The position numbers and the translations under genes are program-made. DNA of 64,000 nucleotides, from contig DKBM01000083.1 in assembly GCA_002451215.1 (NCBI GenBank), forward strand, positions 47,010 to 111,009. Direction: 5' to 3'. Every line of letters begins with the position of its first letter. Position 1 is the stretch's first letter. The DNA is from SM1-46 sp002451215. Lineage in GTDB: Bacteria; Pseudomonadota; Gammaproteobacteria; Acidiferrobacterales; Sulfurifustaceae. Below the pieces are notes generated by a model, which did not search any database, was not told the DNA's origin, and saw nothing but the letters and a program-made list of their open reading frames with translations. Below are positions 25,766 through 33,000 of this stretch, piece by piece.

Positions 25766-26484
25766 GCGTCGGGCTTGCGCCGCCGAAACGCGAGATCCCA
25801 GGCTCCGTGTCCCAACCGAGCGCCGCGCTTCTCAAAGCGCGTCATCGGCCTCTCCGATGGACGCGCCGCGTACTGACCCGCGCCGGCGAGGTTCTCCAGT
25901 CCCGAATCCGAAGAAAGCACGATCAGCATCTGCTGCGCGTAGTCCTCCCAGTCAGTGGCAAGCCGCAGAATGCCGCCGATCGCCATACGCTCTCTTAGCA
26001 GCGCAATGAATTCGGGCTGCACGAGCCGGCGCTTGCGGTGGCGCTTTTTCGGCCAAGGGTCGGGGAAAAAAATGTAGGCCGCAGCAAGTGAGCCGGGCGC
26101 GATCTGGTGCTCGAGCACTTCCTTGGCGTCAGCACTCATGACGCGCACATTCTCGAGCTGTTCCGCTGCGCAGCGCCGCAACAGCCCGCCCACACCGGGT
26201 CGGTGTACCTCGATGCCAAGATAGTTGTTCTCCGGATGCGACGCGGCCATCGTCGCCAACGCGTCGCCATTGCCGAAGCCGATTTCAAGATGCACCGGCG
26301 CAGCGCGACCGAAGACTGCGCGCAAATCGATCGGTAGCTTGCCCGCCTCGATTCCGTAGCGTGGCCACAGATCGACCAAGGCGCGTCGCTGCGCATCAGT
26401 CATGCGCCCTTCGCGGCGCACGAAGCTGCGAATGCGCCGCGGCTGGGCGAGCTCGCTCAACGCGGAATCAGAAGAACGTGCCAC
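25762..26484 (-). CDS. trmB: tRNA (guanine-46-N7)-methyltransferase
   Basis: 240 residues. The SAM-dependent Rossmann core has HLEIGFGNGDAL, the catalytic region AYIFFPDPWPKKRHRKRRLVQPEFI and RLATDWEDYAQQML, which are TrmB signatures (the DPW.K.RH motif is diagnostic). Makes m7G46 in the variable loop of tRNA. Overlaps the thiG end by 17 bases (26468-26484) on the same strand, suggesting an operon with thiS-thiG. Confidence 0.95.
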   Translation of the reverse strand: MARSSDSALSELAQPRRIRSFVRREGRMTDAQRRALVDLWPRYGIEAGKLPIDLRAVFGRAAPVHLEIGFGNGDALATMAASHPENNYLGIEVHRPGVGGLLRRCAAEQLENVRVMSADAKEVLEHQIAPGSLAAAYIFFPDPWPKKRHRKRRLVQPEFIALLRERMAIGGILRLATDWEDYAQQMLIVLSSDSGLENLAGAGQYAARPSERPMTRFEKRGARLGHGAWDLAFRRRKPDA

Positions 26485-27280
26485 CCAGCGGCGAGGACGG
26501 TGTGCCGTACTGCTTACGCGGCATACGTCCGGCGAGATAGGCCTCGCGGCCAGCCTCGATGGCCTTCTTCATGGCCGACGCCATGAGCACAGGGTTCTGC
26601 GCAGCCGCAATGGCGGTATTCATGAGCACGCCGTCGCAGCCAAGCTCCATGGCGATCGCGGCGTCCGAGGCAGTACCCACGCCGGCATCAACGAGGATCG
26701 GCACGCTCGCCTCCTCGACGATGAAGCGGATATTGAAGGGATTGCGGATACCGAGACCCGAACCGATCGGCGCGGCGAGTGGCATCACCGCGACGCAGCC
26801 CATCTCGGCGAATCGCTTCGCCACGATCGGATCGTCCGTGGTGTATACCATCACCTTAAAGCCGTCCTTAATAAGAATTTCGGCAGCCTTGAGCGTTTGC
26901 GGGACATCGGGGTAGAGCGTCTTCTCGTCACCCAGCACTTCAAGCTTCACCAGATCATGCCCATCAAGCAGTTCGCGCGCGAGCCGGCAAGTGCGAATCG
27001 CGTCGTCCGCGTTGTAGCAACCGGCGGTATTGGGTAAATAGGTATAGCGCTTCGGCGGCAGCACATCGAGCAAACTCGGCTCGTTGGGATTCTGTCCAAT
27101 ATTGGTGCGCCGGATCGCCACGGTCACGATTTCTGCGCCGCTCGCTTCCACGGCGAGACGCGTCTGTTCCATGTCGCGATACTTGCCCGTTCCCACCAGC
27201 AGGCGGGAGCGATAGCTCTTGCCTGCAATCACGAGCGGGTCGCTCGCCAGGGTATTCAGGGTTTTTGCACTTACTGCCAT
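26468..27280 (-). CDS. thiG: Thiazole synthase ThiG
   Basis: 270 residues. TIM-barrel enzyme that forms the thiazole phosphate of thiamin from deoxyxylulose phosphate, glycine-derived imine and ThiS thiocarboxylate. Signatures: SRLLVGTGKYRDMEQT, IVTVAIRRTNIGQNP, LLPNTAG-like YLPNTAGCYNADDAIRTCRLARELL, LVKLEVLGDEKTLYPD (catalytic Lys) and VPILVDAGVGTASDAA. ATG 27280 is preceded by GGAGGTGG. Downstream of thiS, 55 bases apart. Confidence 0.95.
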   Translation of the reverse strand: MAVSAKTLNTLASDPLVIAGKSYRSRLLVGTGKYRDMEQTRLAVEASGAEIVTVAIRRTNIGQNPNEPSLLDVLPPKRYTYLPNTAGCYNADDAIRTCRLARELLDGHDLVKLEVLGDEKTLYPDVPQTLKAAEILIKDGFKVMVYTTDDPIVAKRFAEMGCVAVMPLAAPIGSGLGIRNPFNIRFIVEEASVPILVDAGVGTASDAAIAMELGCDGVLMNTAIAAAQNPVLMASAMKKAIEAGREAYLAGRMPRKQYGTPSSPLGGTFF

Positions 27281-27335
27281 ACACCACCTCCGAAAATTCT
27301 CGGGTAAACCAGCGCGCCGCACTGTCGGCGAACGG

Positions 27336-27554
27336 TCAAGCGTTGTCGCTTCCGCCGCCAATCGCGAATACCACTTCCACGCGATCCTGATCCTTCAACG
27401 TAAATATACCGTGCTCGCTGCGCGGCACGATCTCGCCATTCACCTCGACCGCCACGCGCCGACCGGTCAATTCCATCTGCTCCAGCAAACCGGCTACCGT
27501 GGCCGGCGCGGCAAGCTCGCGCGATTCGCCGTTCACAACGATTTTGACTGCCAT
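27336..27554 (-). CDS. thiS: Sulfur carrier protein ThiS
   Basis: 72 residues from ATG 27554, with the ThiS core VAGLLEQMELTGRRVAVEVNGEIVPRSEHGIF and the terminal region VEVVFAIGGGSDNA. ThiS must end in Gly-Gly for activation by ThiF; here five residues (G-S-D-N-A counting the third Gly) follow the GG, so either a short processed tail or a tolerated extension is implied. The upstream half of the gene and its promoter region are repeated at 28470-28706. The frame is open to 27680 but the homology starts at MAVKIVVNGESREL. Confidence 0.9.
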   Translation of the reverse strand: MAVKIVVNGESRELAAPATVAGLLEQMELTGRRVAVEVNGEIVPRSEHGIFTLKDQDRVEVVFAIGGGSDNA

Positions 27555-27636
27555 CGGGCGGGAGATTTCAACACCGGCAAACTTGCTAGAATGTGACGGC
27601 CATTGTACGCCCCCGCCCGTGCACCTGCCCAGCACG
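27406..27636 (-). repeat. Direct repeat copy A (thiS 5' part and upstream region)
   Basis: This 231-bp segment is the counterpart of copy B at 28470-28706. Shared landmarks in order are TACCGTGCTCGCTGCGCGG, the run GCCATTCACCTCGACCGCCA, CGCCGACCGGTCAATTCCA, CCATCGG, and GTACGCCCC..CACCTGCCCAG. Identity is roughly 80% by eye. Confidence 0.85.
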
Positions 27637-27697
27637 GGGCACATGGCAGGCACGTATTGTCTGAAGGAACTGGTCGACACATCACCTGGATCCGCTC

Positions 27698-28391
27698 ATG
27701 CAACGCATCGGTTTCATTCATATTCCGAAGACCGCCGGGGCGACATTGCGGTCGATCATCCAGCGCAACTATTCGCTCCGCGAGCTTTACCCCATGGACA
27801 CGGAGCGGGCGCGGACAGCGTTTCAACAGATGCCGGAAAAGACGAAAAACAGCATCAAAGTTGTCTACGGGCACTTCTGCATGGACGCAGCGAAATGGCT
27901 ACCCGGTGACCTGGTGTTCATCAGCATGCTGCGTGACCCCATAGAACGCGCTATTTCATCCTACTATTACGAAAGGTACGTGCGCAAAACTGAACCCGCG
28001 GTCAGCATGCCGTTGCGCGCCTTCATTCAACAGGGCAATTTCCTGCCAAGCGATAATTGGGTGGTGAGGTGCTTCTCCGGTGCTTCCGAGAGTGTGCCCT
28101 TCGGCCGGTGCACGCCCCAGATGCTCGAGGCCGCAAAAAGCGCCGCGGACAGATTCGCGCTCATCGGTCTTTCGGAGCGATTTGATGAGTCCTACGCCTT
28201 GTTGTGCAAGATGTTCGGTTGGCNNACTAGAACAGCAGCTCGCCGACACAAACATCGCGCCACAACTTCGCGAACTGAAGCGGCGGCGCGAGAGCACGTG
28301 GTGCCGTATGCTCGACACGTACAGCCAGACCGCGATTGGGCGTTCGCGTCGGGTCGCGAAAACCCTATTTGGCATGAGGCAGTTCGGTTGA
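27698..28391 (+). CDS. Sulfotransferase family protein, interrupted by an assembly gap
   Basis: The first part (to 28222) has the PAPS-binding 5' loop FIHIPKTAGATLRSII and the 3' region FISMLRDPIERAISSYYYERYVR, plus GLSERFDESYALLCKMFGW, matching Sulfotransfer_2-type enzymes that transfer sulfate from PAPS to polysaccharide or lipid. After the NN at 28223-28224 another frame continues LEQQLADTNIAPQLRELKRRR.. and ends at TGA 28391; part of the C-terminal region is missing. It sits between two copies of the thiS 5' region and points opposite to thiS, so it is likely acquired. Substrate unknown. Confidence 0.8.
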
Positions 28392-28469
28392 ATTGCGGTT
28401 TGGGTCGATAGATGGCAAGGCCGGATCGACTTCACTCGCGCTTCACCTTTTGAGAGCCTCAAAAAAAAT

Positions 28470-28618
28470 GTACCGTGCTCGCTGCGCGGCACGGTCTCGC
28501 CATTCACCTCGACCGCCACGCGCCGACCGGTCAATTCCACCTGCTCCAGCAAACCGGCCACGGTAACAGCTGCGGCAAGCTCGCGTGTCTCGCCGTTTAT
28601 CAGGATTCTGGCCACCAT
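28470..28618 (-). pseudogene. Truncated second copy of thiS
   Basis: From ATG 28618 on the minus strand the frame reads MVARILINGETRELAAAVTVAGLLEQVELTGRRVAVEVNGETVPRSEHG, matching thiS residues 1-49 with mostly conservative changes (K/R, V/L, S/T, M/V, I/T). The similarity stops at about 28470, just after SEHG; the missing part includes the sulfur-accepting GG. The frame then drifts into unrelated sequence. It probably cannot work as a sulfur carrier. Confidence 0.85.
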
Positions 28619-28706
28619 CGGACGAAAAATTACCGCGCCGCTGAACTGACTGGGTACATGTACGAGGCCCACTGTACGCCCCGCTCCGGACACCTGCCCA
28701 GTACGA
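28470..28706 (-). repeat. Direct repeat copy B (truncated thiS and upstream region)
   Basis: Counterpart of 27406-27636, in the same orientation, including about 88 bp upstream of the thiS start. The two copies bracket the sulfotransferase gene. The 28392-28469 stretch on its inner side holds no gene, and 28707-28854 shows nothing recognisable before the HD-GYP start. Confidence 0.85.
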
Positions 28707-28854
28707 CGGCGCACCCAAATCCATGAAGCCGGGATAGCCCGACGCTTTCACCGCGCGAACCACTGGAGTAATGTTTCGGCCTTCGGGACCGTTGTGATGG
28801 CTTCTTGAGGGGTTCTCTCCACGTCATACGCGGGCACTGTTTCACCATTAGCCG

Positions 28855-31800
28855 ATGTCAAACACATCCACGCCCCGCGCCGCGCCAGACCCACCGGCAG
28901 AAACCCGCCGCCGCTATACCTTGCAGTTCGGCATCGCGGCGGCGTTCACCCTGTTGATCGTGTTGTTCGGCGGCTCGCTTATCGGCTTTCACTATAAGGA
29001 AAGCAGCGCCATGGCGCTCGGATCGGCGCGGGATCTCTTTGAACGCATTGCCCAGCAGGTGGGCACCAATATCCGCAAGCTCTATGCGCCAGCTGAAACC
29101 ATCGTCGACCTGACCATCCAGCTACCGGCCGTCGAATCCGGCGCAGCGGCCGATCGACCGGCACTGTTGAGATATTTTGCCGAAGCCCTGCGCGAATATC
29201 CGACCATCTCCAGTCTGTACGCGGGTTACCCCAATGGGGAATTCTTTCAACTGAATGCGCTGCGTGACCACACCGACCTGCGGGCCGCCTTGCAGGCGCC
29301 CGACGCCACCGCGTTCGCGCTCGTCAACATCGTTCAGCGCGGCAACACACGACAGCGTTTCGTCTACTACTACGATGCCGGTCTCAAGCAGATCGGCACT
29401 CCGGTTCCACAGCCTGTCGACTATGATCCGCGCGTGCGCCCCTGGTATCAGGCGGCCATCAAGACGGACCGGCAAATCGGTAGCGGTTTTTATCTGTTCC
29501 ATACGCCGCGCATCCTCGGCACCACCATCGCCCGGCGCACCCCGCATGGCAAGGCAGTGGTCGGCGCCGATCTCACCCTGCGTGATCTGGAGCAAGGTAT
29601 CGGCGAACAGCGCGTGACACCATCGACCGAGATCCTGGTGTTTAATGCGCAGGGCATGGTGATTTCCTATGGCGGCCAGCGCGAGGCCGCGCATGCCCGT
29701 CGCGCCAGCGCGCACGAGAGCGCCCGGCTGCCGACCGTGCGCGAGCTGGGCGACCCGCTGTTCGAGAAACTGCATGATGACTTTGTTGCGGAAAAGCAGA
29801 CCGGGGAAGTGGCGCTCGCCGTTGCCGGACGGAACTGGTTCGGGTCCATTTCGCCGCTACCCCTGCGCAGCGGCAACGAGGCCTACCTCGCGGTGCTGGT
29901 GCCGGAGGATGAACTGCTGGCGGGGGTTCGCTCGGTGCGCGATCGCAGCATTGCCATTTCGCTCGCTCTGCTTATCCTCGCCATTCTCGGAGGCTGGTGG
30001 TTTGCGCGACGGATCGCCGTGTCGCTGCGTCAGCTCGCCAACGAGGCGCAGCAGATCCGCCGCCTGAAACTCGATACACCCATCACAGTTCGGTCGCGTT
30101 TCCTCGAGGTCGATGATCTCGCCCTGACACTCGCCATGACGAAAAGAGCCGTACAGAACTTCGTCGAGACATCGAAGGCGCTTTCGGCGGAACCGGAATT
30201 CGACCGCTTGCTGGAGCGCATTCTGGAGCATATGCGGGGTGCGTGCCGCGCCGACGGCGGCGGCATCGCCCTCGCGAGCGATGACGGCAAACAGTTTGCC
30301 TACGCGCTTGCCATTAATCCGTCCATCGGTCTTCACCGGGGAGGCACCAGCGGCAATCCGGTGCCGGATCCCCCCCTGCTCCTTTCCGATTCGGCCGTGC
30401 CCGCCACGCGGGCCAATGCGGCCGAGGATGCCATTCGCGCCGGATGCACGCTGATGGTCGAGGACATTTCGGCAGATACCCGTTTTGAATGGACCACGGT
30501 CGAGCAGCGCTACGCCGGGCCCAATTGCCCGTGCCGGTCCTTCCTCGCCATGCCGCTTCGCAATCGCAAGAACGAAATCATCGGCGTGCTGGAACTCATC
30601 AACGCACGCAACGAGGACGGCGATACCCGCTCCGGCTTCGCGCCTGAAGTCGTCTCCTACCTCGAGGCTCTGTCCTCGCAGGCGGCCATTGCGCTCGACA
30701 ACCGGCGTCTGCTCAAGGCGCAAAAGGATCTGCTCGATGCCTTCATCCAGCTCATCGCGAGCGCGATCGACGCCAAATCGCCGTACACCAGCGGTCACTG
30801 CCAGCGCGTGCCGGAACTGGCCCGACTGCTGGCGCGCGCTGCGCACGACAGCGATGCACCACCGTTCGGGGAATTTCGCCTGACTGACGAGGAATGGTAT
30901 GAACTGCACATTGCCAGCTGGCTGCACGACTGCGGCAAGGTCACCACCCCCGAATATGTGGTCGACAAGGCCACCAAGCTCGAGATGCTATTCAACCGCA
31001 TTCACGAAATACGCATGCGCTTCGAGGTGCTGTGGCGCGATGCCCAGGTTGAACAGTACCAGGCGCTGGCAGCGGGCCACACCGACAAGGCGACCTTGGA
31101 GCGCAAGCTCGAGCGGCGACTCGCGGAGTTGCGCGATGATTTTGCCTTTGTGGCGGAATGCAACCTCGGCGACGAATTCATGGCCGATCAGCGCATCGCG
31201 CGGCTCAAGGCCCTCGGCGCGCAAACCTGGAAGCGCTATTTCGACGATCGTGTCGGTCTGTCGCAAGAAGAACAACAGCGCAAGGCGAAAATCGACGTGA
31301 TCGACCTGCCAGCGACGGAAACCCTGCTCGCGGACAAACCCGAACACATCATTGAGCGCGATTCAGGACGTCATCCGTTCGGAGACAATCGACACGGTTT
31401 CGACATGCTCGTGCCGGCGCACGCGTGCAACTTCGGCGAGTTGCACAATCTGGCCATCCGGCGCGGCACCCTCACCGATGAGGAGCGCTTCAAGATCAAC
31501 GAGCACATCACCCAGACCATCATGCTGCTCGGCAAACTGCCCTTTCCCCGTGAATTGCGCCGCGTACCCCATTGGGCGGGCACCCATCACGAAAAGCTCG
31601 ACGGCAGCGGCTACCCGCGGCGTCTGCGGGCCAATCAGCTGTCAATTCCAGACCGCATCATGGCCATCGCTGACATCTTCGAGGCCCTGACGGCGTCCGA
31701 TCGGCCATACAAGACAGCCAAGACGCTCAGCGAAAGCATCCGAATCATGAGCCTGATGCGAAATGACAATCACATCTGCCCGGACCTGTTTGCACTCTTC

Positions 31801-31905
31801 CTGACCTCGGGTGTGTACCTGGAATACGCCCACACCTTCCTCGCGCCCGAGCAAATCGACGCATTCGACATCGCGCCGTTCGTCACAAAGCCGGCACGGC
31901 GCTAG
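28855..31905 (+). CDS. Cache-GAF-HD-GYP protein, c-di-GMP phosphodiesterase-like
   Basis: 1016 residues. TM1 at about 25-45; a periplasmic Cache-like sensor (YPTISSLYAGYPNGEFFQL, RPWYQAAIKTDRQIGSGFYLFHTPRILGTTIAR); TM2 at about 364-382; HAMP-like linker; a GAF domain (about 440-610, FLAMPLRNRKNEIIGVLELINARNE); then HD-GYP with H691-D692 (LHDCGKV), HHEKLDGSGYP (G919-Y920-P921). The distance between HD and GYP is 227 residues, against roughly 55-65 in ordinary HD-GYP domains, because about 160 extra helical, charged residues are inserted. c-di-GMP hydrolysis is the family activity; the insertion may change or regulate it. Confidence 0.88.
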   Translation: MSNTSTPRAAPDPPAETRRRYTLQFGIAAAFTLLIVLFGGSLIGFHYKESSAMALGSARDLFERIAQQVGTNIRKLYAPAETIVDLTIQLPAVESGAAADRPALLRYFAEALREYPTISSLYAGYPNGEFFQLNALRDHTDLRAALQAPDATAFALVNIVQRGNTRQRFVYYYDAGLKQIGTPVPQPVDYDPRVRPWYQAAIKTDRQIGSGFYLFHTPRILGTTIARRTPHGKAVVGADLTLRDLEQGIGEQRVTPSTEILVFNAQGMVISYGGQREAAHARRASAHESARLPTVRELGDPLFEKLHDDFVAEKQTGEVALAVAGRNWFGSISPLPLRSGNEAYLAVLVPEDELLAGVRSVRDRSIAISLALLILAILGGWWFARRIAVSLRQLANEAQQIRRLKLDTPITVRSRFLEVDDLALTLAMTKRAVQNFVETSKALSAEPEFDRLLERILEHMRGACRADGGGIALASDDGKQFAYALAINPSIGLHRGGTSGNPVPDPPLLLSDSAVPATRANAAEDAIRAGCTLMVEDISADTRFEWTTVEQRYAGPNCPCRSFLAMPLRNRKNEIIGVLELINARNEDGDTRSGFAPEVVSYLEALSSQAAIALDNRRLLKAQKDLLDAFIQLIASAIDAKSPYTSGHCQRVPELARLLARAAHDSDAPPFGEFRLTDEEWYELHIASWLHDCGKVTTPEYVVDKATKLEMLFNRIHEIRMRFEVLWRDAQVEQYQALAAGHTDKATLERKLERRLAELRDDFAFVAECNLGDEFMADQRIARLKALGAQTWKRYFDDRVGLSQEEQQRKAKIDVIDLPATETLLADKPEHIIERDSGRHPFGDNRHGFDMLVPAHACNFGELHNLAIRRGTLTDEERFKINEHITQTIMLLGKLPFPRELRRVPHWAGTHHEKLDGSGYPRRLRANQLSIPDRIMAIADIFEALTASDRPYKTAKTLSESIRIMSLMRNDNHICPDLFALFLTSGVYLEYAHTFLAPEQIDAFDIAPFVTKPARR

Positions 31906-31978
31906 CCGCAGTCGTCTAGCCGGGAACAAGCACCGCGCAAGCTGGTGCCCGACCCAAGTTCGATGGTCGTTCTCGAAA

Positions 31979-32069
31979 TTCGGGCACCTTCGTCCCACCT
32001 GTAGATTCCAGACCGAGCTCGGGCGTAGTTCAATGGTAGAAGGAGAGCTTCGCAAGCTCTTCGTCGAGG
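31979..32069 (+). pseudogene. Degraded tRNA-Gly copy with a promoter-like front
   Basis: GGGCGTAGTTCAATGGTAGA (32021-32040) matches the D-arm half of the tRNA-Gly at 35550, followed by an anticodon-like stem-loop (AGAGCTTCGCAAGCTCT, about 32044-32060); the T arm and 3' acceptor are missing. Upstream, TTCGGG (31979-31984), 17 bases, TAGATT (32002-32007) parallels the -35/-10 of the real gene, and the spacer shares CTTCGTCCC. It looks like a decayed duplicate. The stretch 31906-32389 contains this and no other gene that I can support. Confidence 0.65.
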
Positions 32070-32389
32070 TGCACAACGTCCTTGCAGAAGCCCAGAGCGG
32101 TAAATCGGATCACGTAGAGCAATCCAATCAGCGGTGTTTCGGGTAGCGCGATCGCTTCTAGAGTGCATCCAGCTCCATGAGCTGGTTCTTGGCACGGAGA
32201 TCGAGGCCGGTGCGCGCGAGAGCCGAAAAGGCGCTCGCATTGACCCATCGCCGCGTGGCAGCGCAGCACCAGCGCGCGGTCAACACGTACGCATCCGGAA
32301 ACATCACCACAAGGTGATCGTCGAGGTGGTTCGGATCTTGCGCCGGGCGCGCGCCGCGATGTGACCGCGACCGACTCCCGGCACGTTGC

Positions 32390-32755
32390 CTATTTCTTCA
32401 CCCACTGACCGGAGGGGAGCCGGACGAATTGTCCCGGCGGCGTGCGCTCGATTGCCTTCTTGCCGGCCAAGGCCTCGACGGCCTCGACACTGGTTTTGTT
32501 GCGCTGAGCGATGCCCTGGTATTCAACCTTGCGTTTCTTGTTGATGTCGGCAACCAGGGACTGCACTTCACCCGAGGCGTTTGCCACCACCACCCCTAGA
32601 TAGCCGTTGGGCTGTTCGCCGACCAGGCCCTGCGACTTGGCCTGCTCCAGTGTGGCCGACCAGGCTGTCGCCGCCCAACCTACCCCCGCCAGCATACCCA
32701 GGCAGAACAACACCGCGCTGCGGCGACCGGTACGAATCGATGACGCATTTGGCAT
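32390..32755 (-). CDS. ydbL: YdbL family protein
   Basis: 121 residues with a signal peptide (RRSAVLFCLGMLAGVGWAATAWSA) and the DUF1318 core: LEQAKSQGLVGEQPNGYLGVVVANASGEVQSLVADINKKRKVEYQGIAQRNKTSVEAVEALAGKKAIERTPPGQFV. YdbL is encoded with YnbE and YdbH, the last of three genes read right to left here. YdbL modulates YnbE assembly in E. coli. ATG 32755 has GAGGAGC upstream. Confidence 0.92.
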   Translation of the reverse strand: MPNASSIRTGRRSAVLFCLGMLAGVGWAATAWSATLEQAKSQGLVGEQPNGYLGVVVANASGEVQSLVADINKKRKVEYQGIAQRNKTSVEAVEALAGKKAIERTPPGQFVRLPSGQWVKK

Positions 32756-32772
32756 GACGGATGCTCCTCTCT

Positions 32773-32922
32773 CTAAAACAACCCGCTTTTCTTCTCGAAC
32801 AGATCCTCGAGTTCCTTTTCGACCTTCACTCNNACTTCCACCTTCACCGTCGGTGTACAGGCGGCGAGCAAGTATGCCGCGGCGAGCGCCGCCAGGAATT
32901 GAACCAATGGATGTGTCGTCAT
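32773..32922 (-). CDS. ynbE: YnbE family lipoprotein, interrupted by an assembly gap
   Basis: Start ATG 32922 follows AGGGGA. The signal peptide ends with the lipobox LLAAC, then TPTVKVE, the NN at 32832-32833, and VKVEKELEDLFEKKSGLF. The YnbE middle (about 18-20 residues with an N-V-K-I beta strand) is lost in the gap. YnbE is a small outer-membrane lipoprotein that oligomerises and caps YdbH as an intermembrane bridge. It lies between ydbH and ydbL as in other gammaproteobacteria. Confidence 0.85.
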   Translation of the reverse strand: MTTHPLVQFLAALAAAYLLAACTPTVKVEXXVKVEKELEDLFEKKSGLF

Positions 32923-33000
32923 TCCCCTGATACTCCCGGTCTTGTCTGGCCGCCAGCATAGCATCGACGCCGCAAGCCGTGCACGCGCAACCGGCAGCAC

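Noticed and set aside
27555..27700. TPP riboswitch upstream of thiS
   Set aside because: The conserved CUGAGA and ACCUGAUC-type elements are not present on the thiS strand.
27956..28714. 252-codon open frame on the minus strand joining the thiS copy to DNA antisense to the sulfotransferase
   Set aside because: Only the first 49 codons resemble ThiS; the rest is the reverse of the sulfotransferase gene and crosses an assembly gap.
32134..32364. 76-codon open frame after the tRNA-Gly remnant
   Set aside because: No ribosome site or recognisable motif; located in a decayed intergenic stretch.
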